Of a DNA stretch of 64,000 nt, positions 23,385-31,953 are shown one piece after another. Made by a program: the position numbers and the translations under genes. Every line of letters starts with the position of its first letter. Position 1 is the stretch's first letter. The notes beneath the pieces were generated by a model, which was given only the letters and a program-made list of their open reading frames with translations, made no database searches and was not told where the DNA came from. Source of the DNA: Pseudomonas jessenii (lineage in GTDB: Bacteria; Pseudomonadota; Gammaproteobacteria; Pseudomonadales; Pseudomonadaceae); NCBI RefSeq assembly GCF_002236115.1, contig NZ_NIWT01000001.1, positions 310,001 to 374,000 of the forward strand, in the 5' to 3' direction.

Positions 23385-25686
23385 TAAAACCAGTCAGTTT
23401 TTTGCCATTCTCACGGCGGTCGGTGAAGCCAAGCACGCCAATGCCATCGCCATGGGCCTGGACTGGATGTTCACCGAGATGGGCCTGGGCGATGCCAACG
23501 GCACCGACCCGATTCCCGATCGTCTGCAGACCCAGCTGATCAACGAATGGCGCCGGGCGCCGATCAACCAGATCCGGGTCGATCCGGCCAATCCCAACAC
23601 GGTGATCACTGAGCAGATCATTCCGCCGGAAGTGGGCGGTGAGTGGATTCGCGAGATCGGCCTGTACGATGTCGACGGTGATCTGGTGGCGGTGGCCAAC
23701 TGCGCACCGAGCTATAAACCATTGCTGGACCAGGGCAGTGGCAAAACCCAAGTGGTGCGGATGAACTTCATCGTCAGCAGCTCGGCGAACATCGTGCTGA
23801 AGATTGACCCGGCGGTGGTGCTGGCCACGCGTGAATATGTCGACCTGGCTATCAGTGAGGCGCTGGCCAAGCTGGATCACAAACAGTCAGCGCGGGTGGC
23901 GGCCACGGTTCCCATCACCCTGAGCAATGTGCAGACCATCGATGACGTGGCCGTGGCCGCCGGTGATCGCGTGCTGGTGACCGCCCAGGCAGAGACCCAG
24001 AACAACGGTGTCTATGTCGTTAACGCCGAAGGCTGGACGCGGGCCGCTGATGCCGACAACAGCCTGGAAGTGACACCGGGGTTGTTTATCCACGTCGAGC
24101 AGGGCACGACCAACGGCGACAGCCTCTGGCAGTTGGTCACCGACGCGCCGATCACCCTCGGCACCACCGGTTTGCAGTTTGAAATGATCGCGGGCGGCAG
24201 TGGGGGCGGTGTCGGCACCTTTCGCAGTGTCACCGTCGATGCCCTTGGGCGCGTGATCGCTGGCACCAACCCGACCACCCTGGACGGCTACGGCATCACC
24301 GATGCGATGGCGGTCAGCGAAAACCTGGGCGATGTTGCGGATGTGGTCGAGGCTCGGAATAACCTCGGGCTGGGCACCGCCGCAACCGCTGCTGTGCAGG
24401 TCCATCTGCACGATGAAACGCCTGATGTGCTGATGAAGGTCGGAGCGTTCGGCTGGGGCGGGCCCGCCTATGCGGTCAGTGATGTTGACATCGGTGGCTT
24501 AAACGCGGAGACGGCCCTCTATTTCATCAGCAATGGCATAGGAGGGCCAGGTGGCGGGATCTATGAGGGTTGGGTTCGCGTCTCGGCGATTACACCAGGT
24601 CAATACGCCTTCCAGGAGATTTATGGGAATGCCGACCACACCCTACACCGCCGGGCCTTGACTGCCGGTGTTTGGGGCGAATGGGAAAGCATCTGGGACT
24701 CAACCAATCTGGTTAAACAAATCTACCCCCAAGATGACACGCCAGGCCGTGTATTGCTCACGGGTGCTTATGGCATCGGTCACGGGGGGATTGTCCTTCC
24801 CGACGGCACCGATCTAAACACAGTCACCACCGTGGGTATTTACCGGGTGAACCCCGGCCCGAACGTTCCAGAGGGCGGCCAATTCTCCCCCATGCTGGTT
24901 ACGGTCAGTCAAGACACCCTCTGGCAACAAATCATCGGCTATAACACCGGTACAACTCTTACTCGTGGCGGTGTTCGGACCCCAGAGGGATTCGTATTCA
25001 GTGAGTGGGTAACGAGTTGGGACACTAGTAACTTTGACCCTGCTGCGTACCAGGCGGCACTGGGTTTCACTCCCGTGCAGCAAGGCGGTGGTGCGGGTCA
25101 GGAGTCGAACAAGGTCTACATTGGTTATCGACCCGCCTCGAGCGACGTGGGTTTACAGGTTGATGCATCCGACTTCGGGAAGATCTGGACCGAAAGCAAT
25201 TTTGATCCTGCTTCCATATTTGCCGTCCCTGTCGGCGTGCCGTTTCCATGGCCAACCGCTACGCCACCTGACAAATGCGTTTTGATGGGGGGGCAGCCGT
25301 TCAATGTCGAGTGGTACCCGGCATTGGCAGCCGTGTATCCCAGCGGCTTCCTGCCAGACATGCGCGCCGAGTCGATTCGTGGTTTGGATGGCGGGCGCGG
25401 AATTGATCCCGACTCTGGGCGCCCCGTGTTGAGCCTTCAACTCGACACGCTACAAAACATGACGGGTGAACTCAGGCTACAGGACGATGATTCGATGTTG
25501 CTGGTGAATACCGCGACCGGCGTATTTACGGCTACTGGTTACATGACGAGTGATATACCCGCTGCACCACGAGTCAGTACAACGGGCAACATGTCTGTAA
25601 CTTTCAATCCTTCAGCCGTCGCCCGTGTGAGTACGGAAACCCGCATGCGCAACGTGGCTTACAACTACATCTGCAGGATGTACTGA
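23377..25686 (+). CDS. Tail fibre protein, P2 gpH-like
   Basis: A 769-residue fibre from ATG 23377. Residues 1-165 are the conserved baseplate-attaching domain (SQFFAILTAVGEAKHANAIA, GGEWIREIGLYDVDGDLVAVANC). A shaft follows with phage-fibre repeats (GLGTAATAAVQ), then a pyocin-knob-like stretch (GWVRVSAITPGQYAFQEIYG) and a collar-like C-terminal domain (PVGVPFPWPTATPP, LPDMRAESIRGLDGGRG). It determines host receptor binding. The C-terminal half reads as a separate, more variable module. Confidence 0.85.
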   Translation: MIDKTSQFFAILTAVGEAKHANAIAMGLDWMFTEMGLGDANGTDPIPDRLQTQLINEWRRAPINQIRVDPANPNTVITEQIIPPEVGGEWIREIGLYDVDGDLVAVANCAPSYKPLLDQGSGKTQVVRMNFIVSSSANIVLKIDPAVVLATREYVDLAISEALAKLDHKQSARVAATVPITLSNVQTIDDVAVAAGDRVLVTAQAETQNNGVYVVNAEGWTRAADADNSLEVTPGLFIHVEQGTTNGDSLWQLVTDAPITLGTTGLQFEMIAGGSGGGVGTFRSVTVDALGRVIAGTNPTTLDGYGITDAMAVSENLGDVADVVEARNNLGLGTAATAAVQVHLHDETPDVLMKVGAFGWGGPAYAVSDVDIGGLNAETALYFISNGIGGPGGGIYEGWVRVSAITPGQYAFQEIYGNADHTLHRRALTAGVWGEWESIWDSTNLVKQIYPQDDTPGRVLLTGAYGIGHGGIVLPDGTDLNTVTTVGIYRVNPGPNVPEGGQFSPMLVTVSQDTLWQQIIGYNTGTTLTRGGVRTPEGFVFSEWVTSWDTSNFDPAAYQAALGFTPVQQGGGAGQESNKVYIGYRPASSDVGLQVDASDFGKIWTESNFDPASIFAVPVGVPFPWPTATPPDKCVLMGGQPFNVEWYPALAAVYPSGFLPDMRAESIRGLDGGRGIDPDSGRPVLSLQLDTLQNMTGELRLQDDDSMLLVNTATGVFTATGYMTSDIPAAPRVSTTGNMSVTFNPSAVARVSTETRMRNVAYNYICRMY

Positions 25687-26273
25687 TGACTACTTTAGTG
25701 AATGGCTTTTTTGATGAGAGTGGGTGGATCGACGTTTACACGTTCAGTGAAACCACCACCGAATACCTCGGCCAACACGAAACCTATGTCAGCTGTGGCT
25801 GCGGTCTGCCAGCGGGCGCCACGTTGGAAGAACCGCCCGAAGCCGGGGACGGGGAGGTGGTGGTCTGGAGGGATGGCACGTGGCTGGTGGTGCCCGACTA
25901 CCGAGGCGTGGCTTACCGCACCACCGATGGTACCGAGGTGACGCATTCGATGCCGGGCGAGTTGCCGGCCGAGCTGACAGCTTTGCCGCGACCGAGTTCG
26001 GCCTATATCTGGGCTGGTTTCGACTGGGTATTAGATGCCGCGCTCGATCTGGCACTACAGAGCCGGCGAGAACGGTCGTGGGTCGAAAATGAATTGCATT
26101 GGGCGGGCAGAGAGGTCGACAAGCATCAGGATGCGGACCCGGGCGCGATCAGCACGGAACTGGCCTGGCGCACCTATCGCAATGAGCTGCGGGCGTGGCC
26201 TGGATCGCCGGACTTTCCGGCCAGTGATAAACGGCCGTTAAAGCCGGACGGATCGACCAACACCGCATCCTGA
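25686..26273 (+). CDS. Tail fibre assembly protein
   Basis: A 195-residue protein starting on the fibre stop codon (TGATG). The C-terminal half (VLDAALDLALQSRRERSWVE, then ELAWRTYRNELRAWPGSPDFPA) matches fibre assembly chaperones of P2 gpG/Mu type, which fold the fibre tips. The fibre-chaperone pair is normally exchanged as a unit. Confidence 0.8.
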   Translation: MTTLVNGFFDESGWIDVYTFSETTTEYLGQHETYVSCGCGLPAGATLEEPPEAGDGEVVVWRDGTWLVVPDYRGVAYRTTDGTEVTHSMPGELPAELTALPRPSSAYIWAGFDWVLDAALDLALQSRRERSWVENELHWAGREVDKHQDADPGAISTELAWRTYRNELRAWPGSPDFPASDKRPLKPDGSTNTAS

Positions 26274-26302
26274 CGCCCCGCATTGCCGGGGCGTTTTCTT
26301 TT
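26273..26302 (+). terminator. Terminator after the fibre genes
   Basis: ACGCCCCG (26273-26280) pairs with CGGGGCGT (26287-26294) around CATTGC, then TTTCTTTT. Its first base overlaps the stop codon of the assembly gene. Confidence 0.75.
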
Positions 26303-26332
26303 CCATGCTGCACGTCACCGCACATCCCCACG

Positions 26333-26356
26333 GCCTCGCTTATGCGGGGCTTTTTC
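26333..26356 (+). terminator. Second hairpin before the sheath gene
   Basis: GCCTCGC (26333-26339) pairs with GCGGGGC (26344-26350) with one G-U pair, then TTTTTCG. It is 20 bases before the sheath start. Confidence 0.55.
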
Positions 26357-26375
26357 GTTTCTGGAGCATCACTCT

Positions 26376-27539
26376 ATGAGTTTTTTTCACGGCGTCACCG
26401 TGACCTTGGTGGACACCGGCGCCCGGCATATCACCACCCCGTCCGCGTCGATCATCGGCCTGTGCAACACCTTTACCGTGGCGCCGCCGGCCACGGCTGC
26501 AGCCAACGAATTGCTGCTGATCACCCGCGAAAGCGAAGCGGTCGCCGCTTGGGGGCCGGACGCGGCGATCACCCAGGACTGCAAAGCCATTTTCAAACGG
26601 TCCAAGGCGGTGATTGTCGCCGTCGGCGTGCCGCTGCTGGAAGACCCGGCCGAGCAGCTGTCCGCGATCATCGGCGGGGTTTGGGCCGACGGCAGCCGTA
26701 CCGGCATGCAGGCGTTGCTCAACGGTAAAAGCAAGTTCAACGCCCAGCCACGGTTGTTGGTGACTCCGGGGTACTCGGCGACGCTGGCGGTCGCCACCGA
26801 GTTGGTCGCGCTGGGTGATAAGATGCGGGCCATGGCCATCATCGACGGGCCGAACACCACCGACGAAGCCGCGATTGCGTATGCCGAAAACTTCGGCAGC
26901 AAACACGCCTACATGGTCGACCCTGGCGTGCAGTTCTGGGATACCGGAACCAGTGCCACCGTCAATGCACCGGCTTCGGCTTGGACTGCTGGCCTGTTTG
27001 CCTGGACCGATGCCACCTACGGTTTCTGGGCCTCGCCGTCGAACAAGGAGTTTGTCGGCATCACCGGCACCACGCGCCCAATTGAGTTTCTTGATGGTGA
27101 CCCCTCCTGTCGGGCCAACGTGCTGAACAACGCGAACATCACCACGATCATCCGTGATGACGGCTACCGCCTGTGGGGCAACCGCACGCTGTCCAGCGAC
27201 CCGAAATGGAAGTTCGTCACCCGCGTGCGCACGTTGGATATCGTCATGGACGCCATCCTCTACGCGCACAAGTGGGCCGTCGACCGCTCGATCACTGCGA
27301 CCTACGTCAAGGACGTGACCGAAGGCCTGCAGGCGTTCATGCGCGACCTGAAGAATCAGGGCGCGATCATCAACTTTGAGGTCTATGCCGACGAAGAGCT
27401 GAACACCTCCAGCGAACTCAGCGACGGCAAGGTGTACTGGAACATTCGGTTCACCGATGTGCCGCCGGCCGAAAACCCGAACTTCCGCGTGGAGGTGACC
27501 GATCAGTGGATCACTGAAGTGCTGGACACCGCTGCCTAA
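26376..27539 (+). CDS. Tail sheath protein, P2 gpFI-like
   Basis: A 387-residue contractile sheath protein from ATG 26376 (P2 FI is 396). FFHGVTVTLVDTGARHITTP, SIIGLCNTFTVAPP and the C-terminal YWNIRFTDVPPAENPNFRVE are clear family signs. The sheath proves that the virion is a myovirus. The start is supported by CTGGAG upstream. Confidence 0.95.
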   Translation: MSFFHGVTVTLVDTGARHITTPSASIIGLCNTFTVAPPATAAANELLLITRESEAVAAWGPDAAITQDCKAIFKRSKAVIVAVGVPLLEDPAEQLSAIIGGVWADGSRTGMQALLNGKSKFNAQPRLLVTPGYSATLAVATELVALGDKMRAMAIIDGPNTTDEAAIAYAENFGSKHAYMVDPGVQFWDTGTSATVNAPASAWTAGLFAWTDATYGFWASPSNKEFVGITGTTRPIEFLDGDPSCRANVLNNANITTIIRDDGYRLWGNRTLSSDPKWKFVTRVRTLDIVMDAILYAHKWAVDRSITATYVKDVTEGLQAFMRDLKNQGAIINFEVYADEELNTSSELSDGKVYWNIRFTDVPPAENPNFRVEVTDQWITEVLDTAA

Positions 27540-27551
27540 GGAGGCCGTTTT

Positions 27552-28055
27552 ATGATTCCTGAAGTGCTCTACAACACCAACCTGTTCGTCGACGGCATCA
27601 GCCTCCAAGGCGACGTGCCGAGCCTGACCCTGCCCAAGTTGACCCTCAAAACTGACGAATACCGCGCGGGCGGCATGGATGCGGCGGTCGAACTCGACAT
27701 GGGTATGGAGAAGCTGGAAGCCAGCTTCCTCACCAATGGGGTGCGCCGCGAGGTGCTGAAGTTCTTCGGCCAGTCCGACTTGACCGGGTTCAACGCCTCG
27801 TTCCGCGGTGCCTTTAAGGGCCAGAAAGGTGTGGTCAAGTCAGTGGTCGCCACCCTGCGCGGCAGCCTCAAGGAAGTCGATCCGGGGGACTGGAAACCGG
27901 GCGAAAAGGGCGAGTTCAAGTACGCCGTTGCGGTGACCTATTACAAGCTGGAGATCGACGGCAGCGTGATGTTTGAAATCGATCCCCTCAACTCGATCCG
28001 CGTCATCGATGGTACCGATCAACTGGCCGCTGTGCGGTCCGCCCTGGGCATGTAA
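27552..28055 (+). CDS. Tail tube protein, P2 gpFII-like
   Basis: A 167-residue tube protein (P2 FII is 172). PEVLYNTNLFVDGISLQGDV, AAVELDMGMEKLEASF and YYKLEIDGSVMFEIDPLNSI are typical. It forms the inner tube through which DNA passes. It follows the sheath gene by 12 bases with a GGAGG site. Confidence 0.95.
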   Translation: MIPEVLYNTNLFVDGISLQGDVPSLTLPKLTLKTDEYRAGGMDAAVELDMGMEKLEASFLTNGVRREVLKFFGQSDLTGFNASFRGAFKGQKGVVKSVVATLRGSLKEVDPGDWKPGEKGEFKYAVAVTYYKLEIDGSVMFEIDPLNSIRVIDGTDQLAAVRSALGM

Positions 28056-28066
28056 GGAGCCACACC

Positions 28067-28375
28067 ATGAGCAACGCAAAAGACAACGTCCTGCCGAAAT
28101 GGCTGCAACTGGGCAGCGGCATCGCCACCGTAACCCTGTCCCGACCGAGCGAGGCTAATGGCATTCAGGTCGACAAGCTGACCCTGCGTGAACCGACGGT
28201 GCGCGAGATGCGCGCCGCCACCTTGCAGGGCGGTAGCAACGAAGAAGAGCAGGAAATGGTTTTGTTCTGCAGTCTTGCGAGCATCGGCCGCGCGGATCTG
28301 GAGGGGCTGCTGATGCGTGATTATCGTCGTCTGCAGACCGCCTATTTTCGTGTGGGAGCAGATGACGGGGTTTAA
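28067..28375 (+). CDS. Tail assembly chaperone, P2 gpE-like
   Basis: A 102-residue protein. VTLSRPSEANGIQVDKLTLREPTVREM-like opening (KLTLREPTVREMRAA) is usual for gpE-type chaperones that coat the tape measure during tail assembly. Its 3' end overlaps a second frame (28362-28487) in the place where P2 has E'. Confidence 0.85.
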   Translation: MSNAKDNVLPKWLQLGSGIATVTLSRPSEANGIQVDKLTLREPTVREMRAATLQGGSNEEEQEMVLFCSLASIGRADLEGLLMRDYRRLQTAYFRVGADDGV

Positions 28376-28487
28376 CCCCAAGCTGCAAAAAGCCCTGGCT
28401 AAACGCTTGGCCGCCGAGCTGAACTTTTCGGCGGCCGAGATTCAGGGGCTGTCGTTTTCCGAGATGGTCTGGTGGCTCACGGACTGA
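28362..28487 (+). CDS. gpE'-like small tail chaperone frame
   Basis: A 41-residue frame from ATG 28362, behind GTGGGAGCAG, overlapping the end of the E gene by 14 bases. It reads MTGFNPKLQKALAKRL, then ELNFSAAEIQGLSFSEMVWWL. Its frame is +1 (the same as -2) relative to E. P2 makes an E+E' fusion by -1 slippage; here either a -2/+1 shift or simple re-initiation would be needed. Its place directly before the tape measure gene is the expected one. Confidence 0.65.
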   Translation: MTGFNPKLQKALAKRLAAELNFSAAEIQGLSFSEMVWWLTD

Positions 28488-28516
28488 GCCCATCCCGTCG
28501 CACGTAGGTGATAACC

Positions 28517-30853
28517 ATGTCGAACAAACTCTCGCTCGGGCTGGTGATTGGCGGCGCCGTCGATTCCTCCCTGGGCGCCGCCTTCAAGAACGTCAGCGGC
28601 GAAATGAAAAAGCTGGAGGCGCAAACCACGCGCGCCAAGGGCTTGCAGAAAGTCATCGGCGAGACCATGCGTCTACGCGAGGAATGGAAAAAAGCCCACG
28701 ACAGCGGCGCGGCCAATGCCAGCGCGCTGCTCAAAAAGCTGGAGGCCAACAACTCCAGTCTGCGTAAGCAGGGTATTGAGGTCGGGCGCTTGCGTCAGGA
28801 GTACCTGGCACTGGGCAAGGTGGTGCGCAGTGCCGAGTTCAAAGCCAAAGGGATGGGGCAGGTGGAAGAGGGGCGAGAGAGCCTGCGCAGTGGGTTCGGC
28901 ACGGCGGTGGCCGGTACCACCCTGGCCGCCGTGCCGACCAAGGTCAGCGCGGATTTTCAGGCGATTATTCGTGACATCGCGATCAAGTCTGGTACCGCCA
29001 ATACTCAACAGGAAGTAAATACCGCCCGTGACATTGTGCAGACTTCGAAAGATACCGGCATGGCCAACACCCAGGTGGCCGAGCTGGTAAACCAGCTGGT
29101 GGGTGGCGGCATGGATCTGACCGAAGCGCTGAAGTATGCGCCGGTGGCGGCCAAGTTTGCGGTCGGGCAGGGCGCGTCGGGTACCGATACGGCGAAGATG
29201 ATTCTGGCGATGCAGAACAACGCCAAGATCACCGACCCGAAAAAAATGGAACAGGCCTTGGCGTCGGTCGCGTTGCTGGGCCAGCAAGGCAGCTTCGAAG
29301 CGGCCGACATGGCCAAGTGGTTTCCGGAACTGTTGGCGCAGATGGCCAGCAGCGGCATCACCGGTCAGGATGCGGTGACCCAGCTGGGCGCCATGCTGCA
29401 GGTGCAGATCAAGAGCGCCGGCAGTGCCGATGAGGCGGCGAACAACCTGAAAAACTGGGTCGCGAAAATTGGCTCGGGGGAAACCGTTAAAGGCTATGCC
29501 GATGCCGGCATCGACTATCAGGGTTCGATGAACGCGGCCATTGGCAAGGGTCTGTCGACCTTTGAAGCCAGTTTCGAACTGGCGCGCCGGTACGTGGAAA
29601 AGACCGATCCGAAAAAGGCCAAGCAGCTGAATCAGGGGCTGACCCAGATCAGCCAGGAGACGGACCCGGCCAAGGCGCAAGCGATGGCCGATGCCTTGGC
29701 CGCCACTTTGCGTACCGGCGATTTGTTTGCCGACATGCAGGTCAAGACGGCCCTGATGGCGTACACCCAGAACAAAAAATTCTACGCGGACCTGAAAAAA
29801 GGCGCCTCGGACCCCAACGGCCCGCGCAAGGACATTCTCGACAAGAACCTGAATGAACGGCGTGAAACGTCAGCGCAACGCTGGGCCGAAACCGGTCAGG
29901 CGTTCAACGATTCGCTGCGAGCGATCGGGGATGCCTTGCGTCCGGCGACAGATGCGCTGGCCACCGGCATTGGCGCGGCAGCCCGTGGCTTGACCGCCTT
30001 GTCTGAGGAGACGCCCAAGGCGGTGCTGGGCCTGGCGGCACTCACTACCGGTGCGTTGGTATTGGGCAAAGCCTGGGCCGCGCTGAAGATCGGCCGGGGG
30101 CTGGTGAACATCGCCCGTGGTTCGGCCGGTGACCGGTCCAACATCGTCCAGCGGGTGTTCGTGACCAACGCGAAGGACGGCGATGACGACGGGCCGGATC
30201 GCGATCCAAGGCGAAAGCGAAAAGCTTCTGCCAATCGGCTTTCCCGGGGAGTGAAAGCGGGCGGGGCGCTGGCGGTAGCCGCTGCCGGCTTACAGGTGGT
30301 GGACACTTACCAGAAAGCGACCACGCGCGATGAGAAGGCCGAAGGCTACGGTGAGGCGGCAGGTAGCTTGGCTGGTGGCTTGGCGGGTGCAGCGGCCGGG
30401 GCGGCCATTGGTTCGATCATCCCACTGATCGGAACCGCGATTGGCGGAATGATCGGTGGCGCGCTCGGCGCATGGGGCGGTGGTGACGTGGGCGCGACCA
30501 TGGGCAAGGCCTTGTTTGGTGGGCCGGACACGCCGGCCAAAGCACCGATTGGCATCTTGCCCATGGCCGCCGGCCAGGGGGTGGGCGCGGTCGTGCGCTC
30601 GATGGAAAACGCTCCCGCTGTGCCGGTCACGGCGGCGGCATTGATGTCGACGACGGTGGCAAAAACACCCGAATGGCCGAAGGTCGATCAGCAATTCACC
30701 TTCGCCCCGGCCCCGGTTTTTCAGGTGCATGGCGATGTGAAAGACCCGGCGCAATTGGTCCAGGAATTGATGCCGTACCTGCGCCGTCAGTTTGATGACT
30801 TCGCCCGGGAAGCGCGCGACCGCCAGTTGTTTGATGCGCCCCACGTGGGCTGA
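28517..30853 (+). CDS. Tape measure protein, P2 gpT-like
   Basis: A 778-residue protein from ATG 28517 (TAGGTGATAACC upstream; a GTG at 28508 is in frame but fits the ribosome site less well). The N-terminus is coiled-coil; ADFQAIIRDIAIKSGTANTQ begins a typical TP901/gpT segment. Hydrophobic glycine/alanine stretches at about 480-520 and 620-675 (GAAAGAAIGSIIPLIGTAIG) are the usual membrane-insertion region. It sets tail length. Confidence 0.92.
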   Translation: MSNKLSLGLVIGGAVDSSLGAAFKNVSGEMKKLEAQTTRAKGLQKVIGETMRLREEWKKAHDSGAANASALLKKLEANNSSLRKQGIEVGRLRQEYLALGKVVRSAEFKAKGMGQVEEGRESLRSGFGTAVAGTTLAAVPTKVSADFQAIIRDIAIKSGTANTQQEVNTARDIVQTSKDTGMANTQVAELVNQLVGGGMDLTEALKYAPVAAKFAVGQGASGTDTAKMILAMQNNAKITDPKKMEQALASVALLGQQGSFEAADMAKWFPELLAQMASSGITGQDAVTQLGAMLQVQIKSAGSADEAANNLKNWVAKIGSGETVKGYADAGIDYQGSMNAAIGKGLSTFEASFELARRYVEKTDPKKAKQLNQGLTQISQETDPAKAQAMADALAATLRTGDLFADMQVKTALMAYTQNKKFYADLKKGASDPNGPRKDILDKNLNERRETSAQRWAETGQAFNDSLRAIGDALRPATDALATGIGAAARGLTALSEETPKAVLGLAALTTGALVLGKAWAALKIGRGLVNIARGSAGDRSNIVQRVFVTNAKDGDDDGPDRDPRRKRKASANRLSRGVKAGGALAVAAAGLQVVDTYQKATTRDEKAEGYGEAAGSLAGGLAGAAAGAAIGSIIPLIGTAIGGMIGGALGAWGGGDVGATMGKALFGGPDTPAKAPIGILPMAAGQGVGAVVRSMENAPAVPVTAAALMSTTVAKTPEWPKVDQQFTFAPAPVFQVHGDVKDPAQLVQELMPYLRRQFDDFAREARDRQLFDAPHVG

Positions 30854-30862
30854 GGAAGTGTT

Positions 30863-31720
30863 ATGGCGGATGAAAAGACCTACCTGCAGCACCTGCAGGG
30901 CGGGCTGAAGTACATGGTCGACGCGGGGGAGGCCGGGCGCACTGACCTGGAGTCCATGACCGGACCCATGAATGGCGCGCTCAATGAGATCAGTGGGGCG
31001 GCCGATGCGCTGGAAGGTCTGCCCTTTATCAGCGAGGACCTGAGCGACAAGACCCGGCGTTTGCAAAGTGCAATCAACTCGGCGCAGGCCAAGATCGGCA
31101 AGGTCGCCAGCTACTACAACCAGACCCAGCGAGCCTTGGCCCAGTTTGATGAGCACTTTTCCGCCCTGACCGAACAGATCGGCCGGTTTGGCGCGGCGTT
31201 CAACAAAGTGGTGGGCAAGGCCAATGCCGCGTTGGGCAACATCTTCCCCACCGAATGGTTTGCCGGCGACATGACGCCGATTCCCGAAGCGGTGAAGCCG
31301 TTCCCACACCTGCTGATTCTCTACCCGCTCAAGGCCAATGAGCGGCCGTATTACTTCAACCTGGACACCGCCGCGTTTGACGAACTCCGGCGGCAGACGT
31401 CGTTTCGCTGGGCCGCGCAGGAACGCCTGACGCGGCGCCCGGCGCAGCAGGCGGTGGGTCTGGGGGACGAAAAAATCACCATCAAGGGCGCGATCTACCC
31501 GAGCTTCAAAGGCGGGCTGAAGCAGCTGGATACGCTGCGCAGCATCGGCGCCAAGTTGCTGCCACTGAACCTGACTACCGGTTATGGCGAGGTGTTGGGC
31601 AACTGGTGTTTGACCCATATTGAAGAAGAGCAAAGCGCCTTGCTGCCCGGGGCGATCCCGCGCAAACAGGGCTTTTCATTGGAGTTTGTCCGCTATGGCG
31701 ATGACCTGCAGAACAGCTGA
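30863..31720 (+). CDS. Tail protein U-like, with long N-terminal extension
   Basis: A 285-residue protein. The C-terminal 130 residues (LILYPLKANERPYYFNLDTA, IKGAIYPSFKGGLKQLDTL, GEVLGNWCLTHIEEEQS) are P2 gpU-like. The first 140 residues, helical (LQSAINSAQAKIGKVASYYN), are an extension absent from P2 gpU. gpU caps the tail tube. It overlaps gpX by 26 bases. Confidence 0.85.
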   Translation: MADEKTYLQHLQGGLKYMVDAGEAGRTDLESMTGPMNGALNEISGAADALEGLPFISEDLSDKTRRLQSAINSAQAKIGKVASYYNQTQRALAQFDEHFSALTEQIGRFGAAFNKVVGKANAALGNIFPTEWFAGDMTPIPEAVKPFPHLLILYPLKANERPYYFNLDTAAFDELRRQTSFRWAAQERLTRRPAQQAVGLGDEKITIKGAIYPSFKGGLKQLDTLRSIGAKLLPLNLTTGYGEVLGNWCLTHIEEEQSALLPGAIPRKQGFSLEFVRYGDDLQNS

Positions 31721-31901
31721 CGGGGATCTGCTCGACACCCTGTGTCACCACTATTACGGCCACCTGAACCGCAGCGTCGAGGCGGTGCTGGCAGCCAATC
31801 AGGGCTTGGCCGATGAGCCGCAGCCATTCCGGGCCGGCGTGCTGATCACACTGCCGGAGCTGGTGGTGGAGACTGACAGCGTGATCTCGCTGTGGGAGTG
31901 A
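31695..31901 (+). CDS. Tail protein X (LysM-like)
   Basis: A 68-residue protein (ATG 31695; ATG 31701 also possible). DGDLLDTLCHHYYGHLNRSV and AANQGLADEPQPFRAGVLI, then TLPELV are the gpX pattern: a LysM-like fold that may bind peptidoglycan or join tail parts. It overlaps gpU in another frame. Confidence 0.85.
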   Translation: MAMTCRTADGDLLDTLCHHYYGHLNRSVEAVLAANQGLADEPQPFRAGVLITLPELVVETDSVISLWE

Positions 31902-31912
31902 TCCCGTTACCC

Positions 31913-31936
31913 AGCCCGCCGCGTGCGGGCTTTTTC
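31913..31936 (+). terminator. Hairpin with T-run between X and D
   Basis: AGCCCGC (31913-31919) pairs with GCGGGCT (31925-31931), followed by TTTTC. Stem sequence is identical to that at 21294. Confidence 0.6.
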
Positions 31937-31953
31937 TTGTCCGGAGTACCGAC

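Noticed and set aside
26340..27608. A 422-codon minus-strand frame across the tail sheath gene
   Set aside because: The sheath gene on the plus strand is certain; the antisense frame is a by-product of codon bias.
30290..31633. A 447-codon minus-strand frame across gpT and gpU
   Set aside because: It spans the end of the tape measure gene and most of gpU, both clearly coded on the plus strand.
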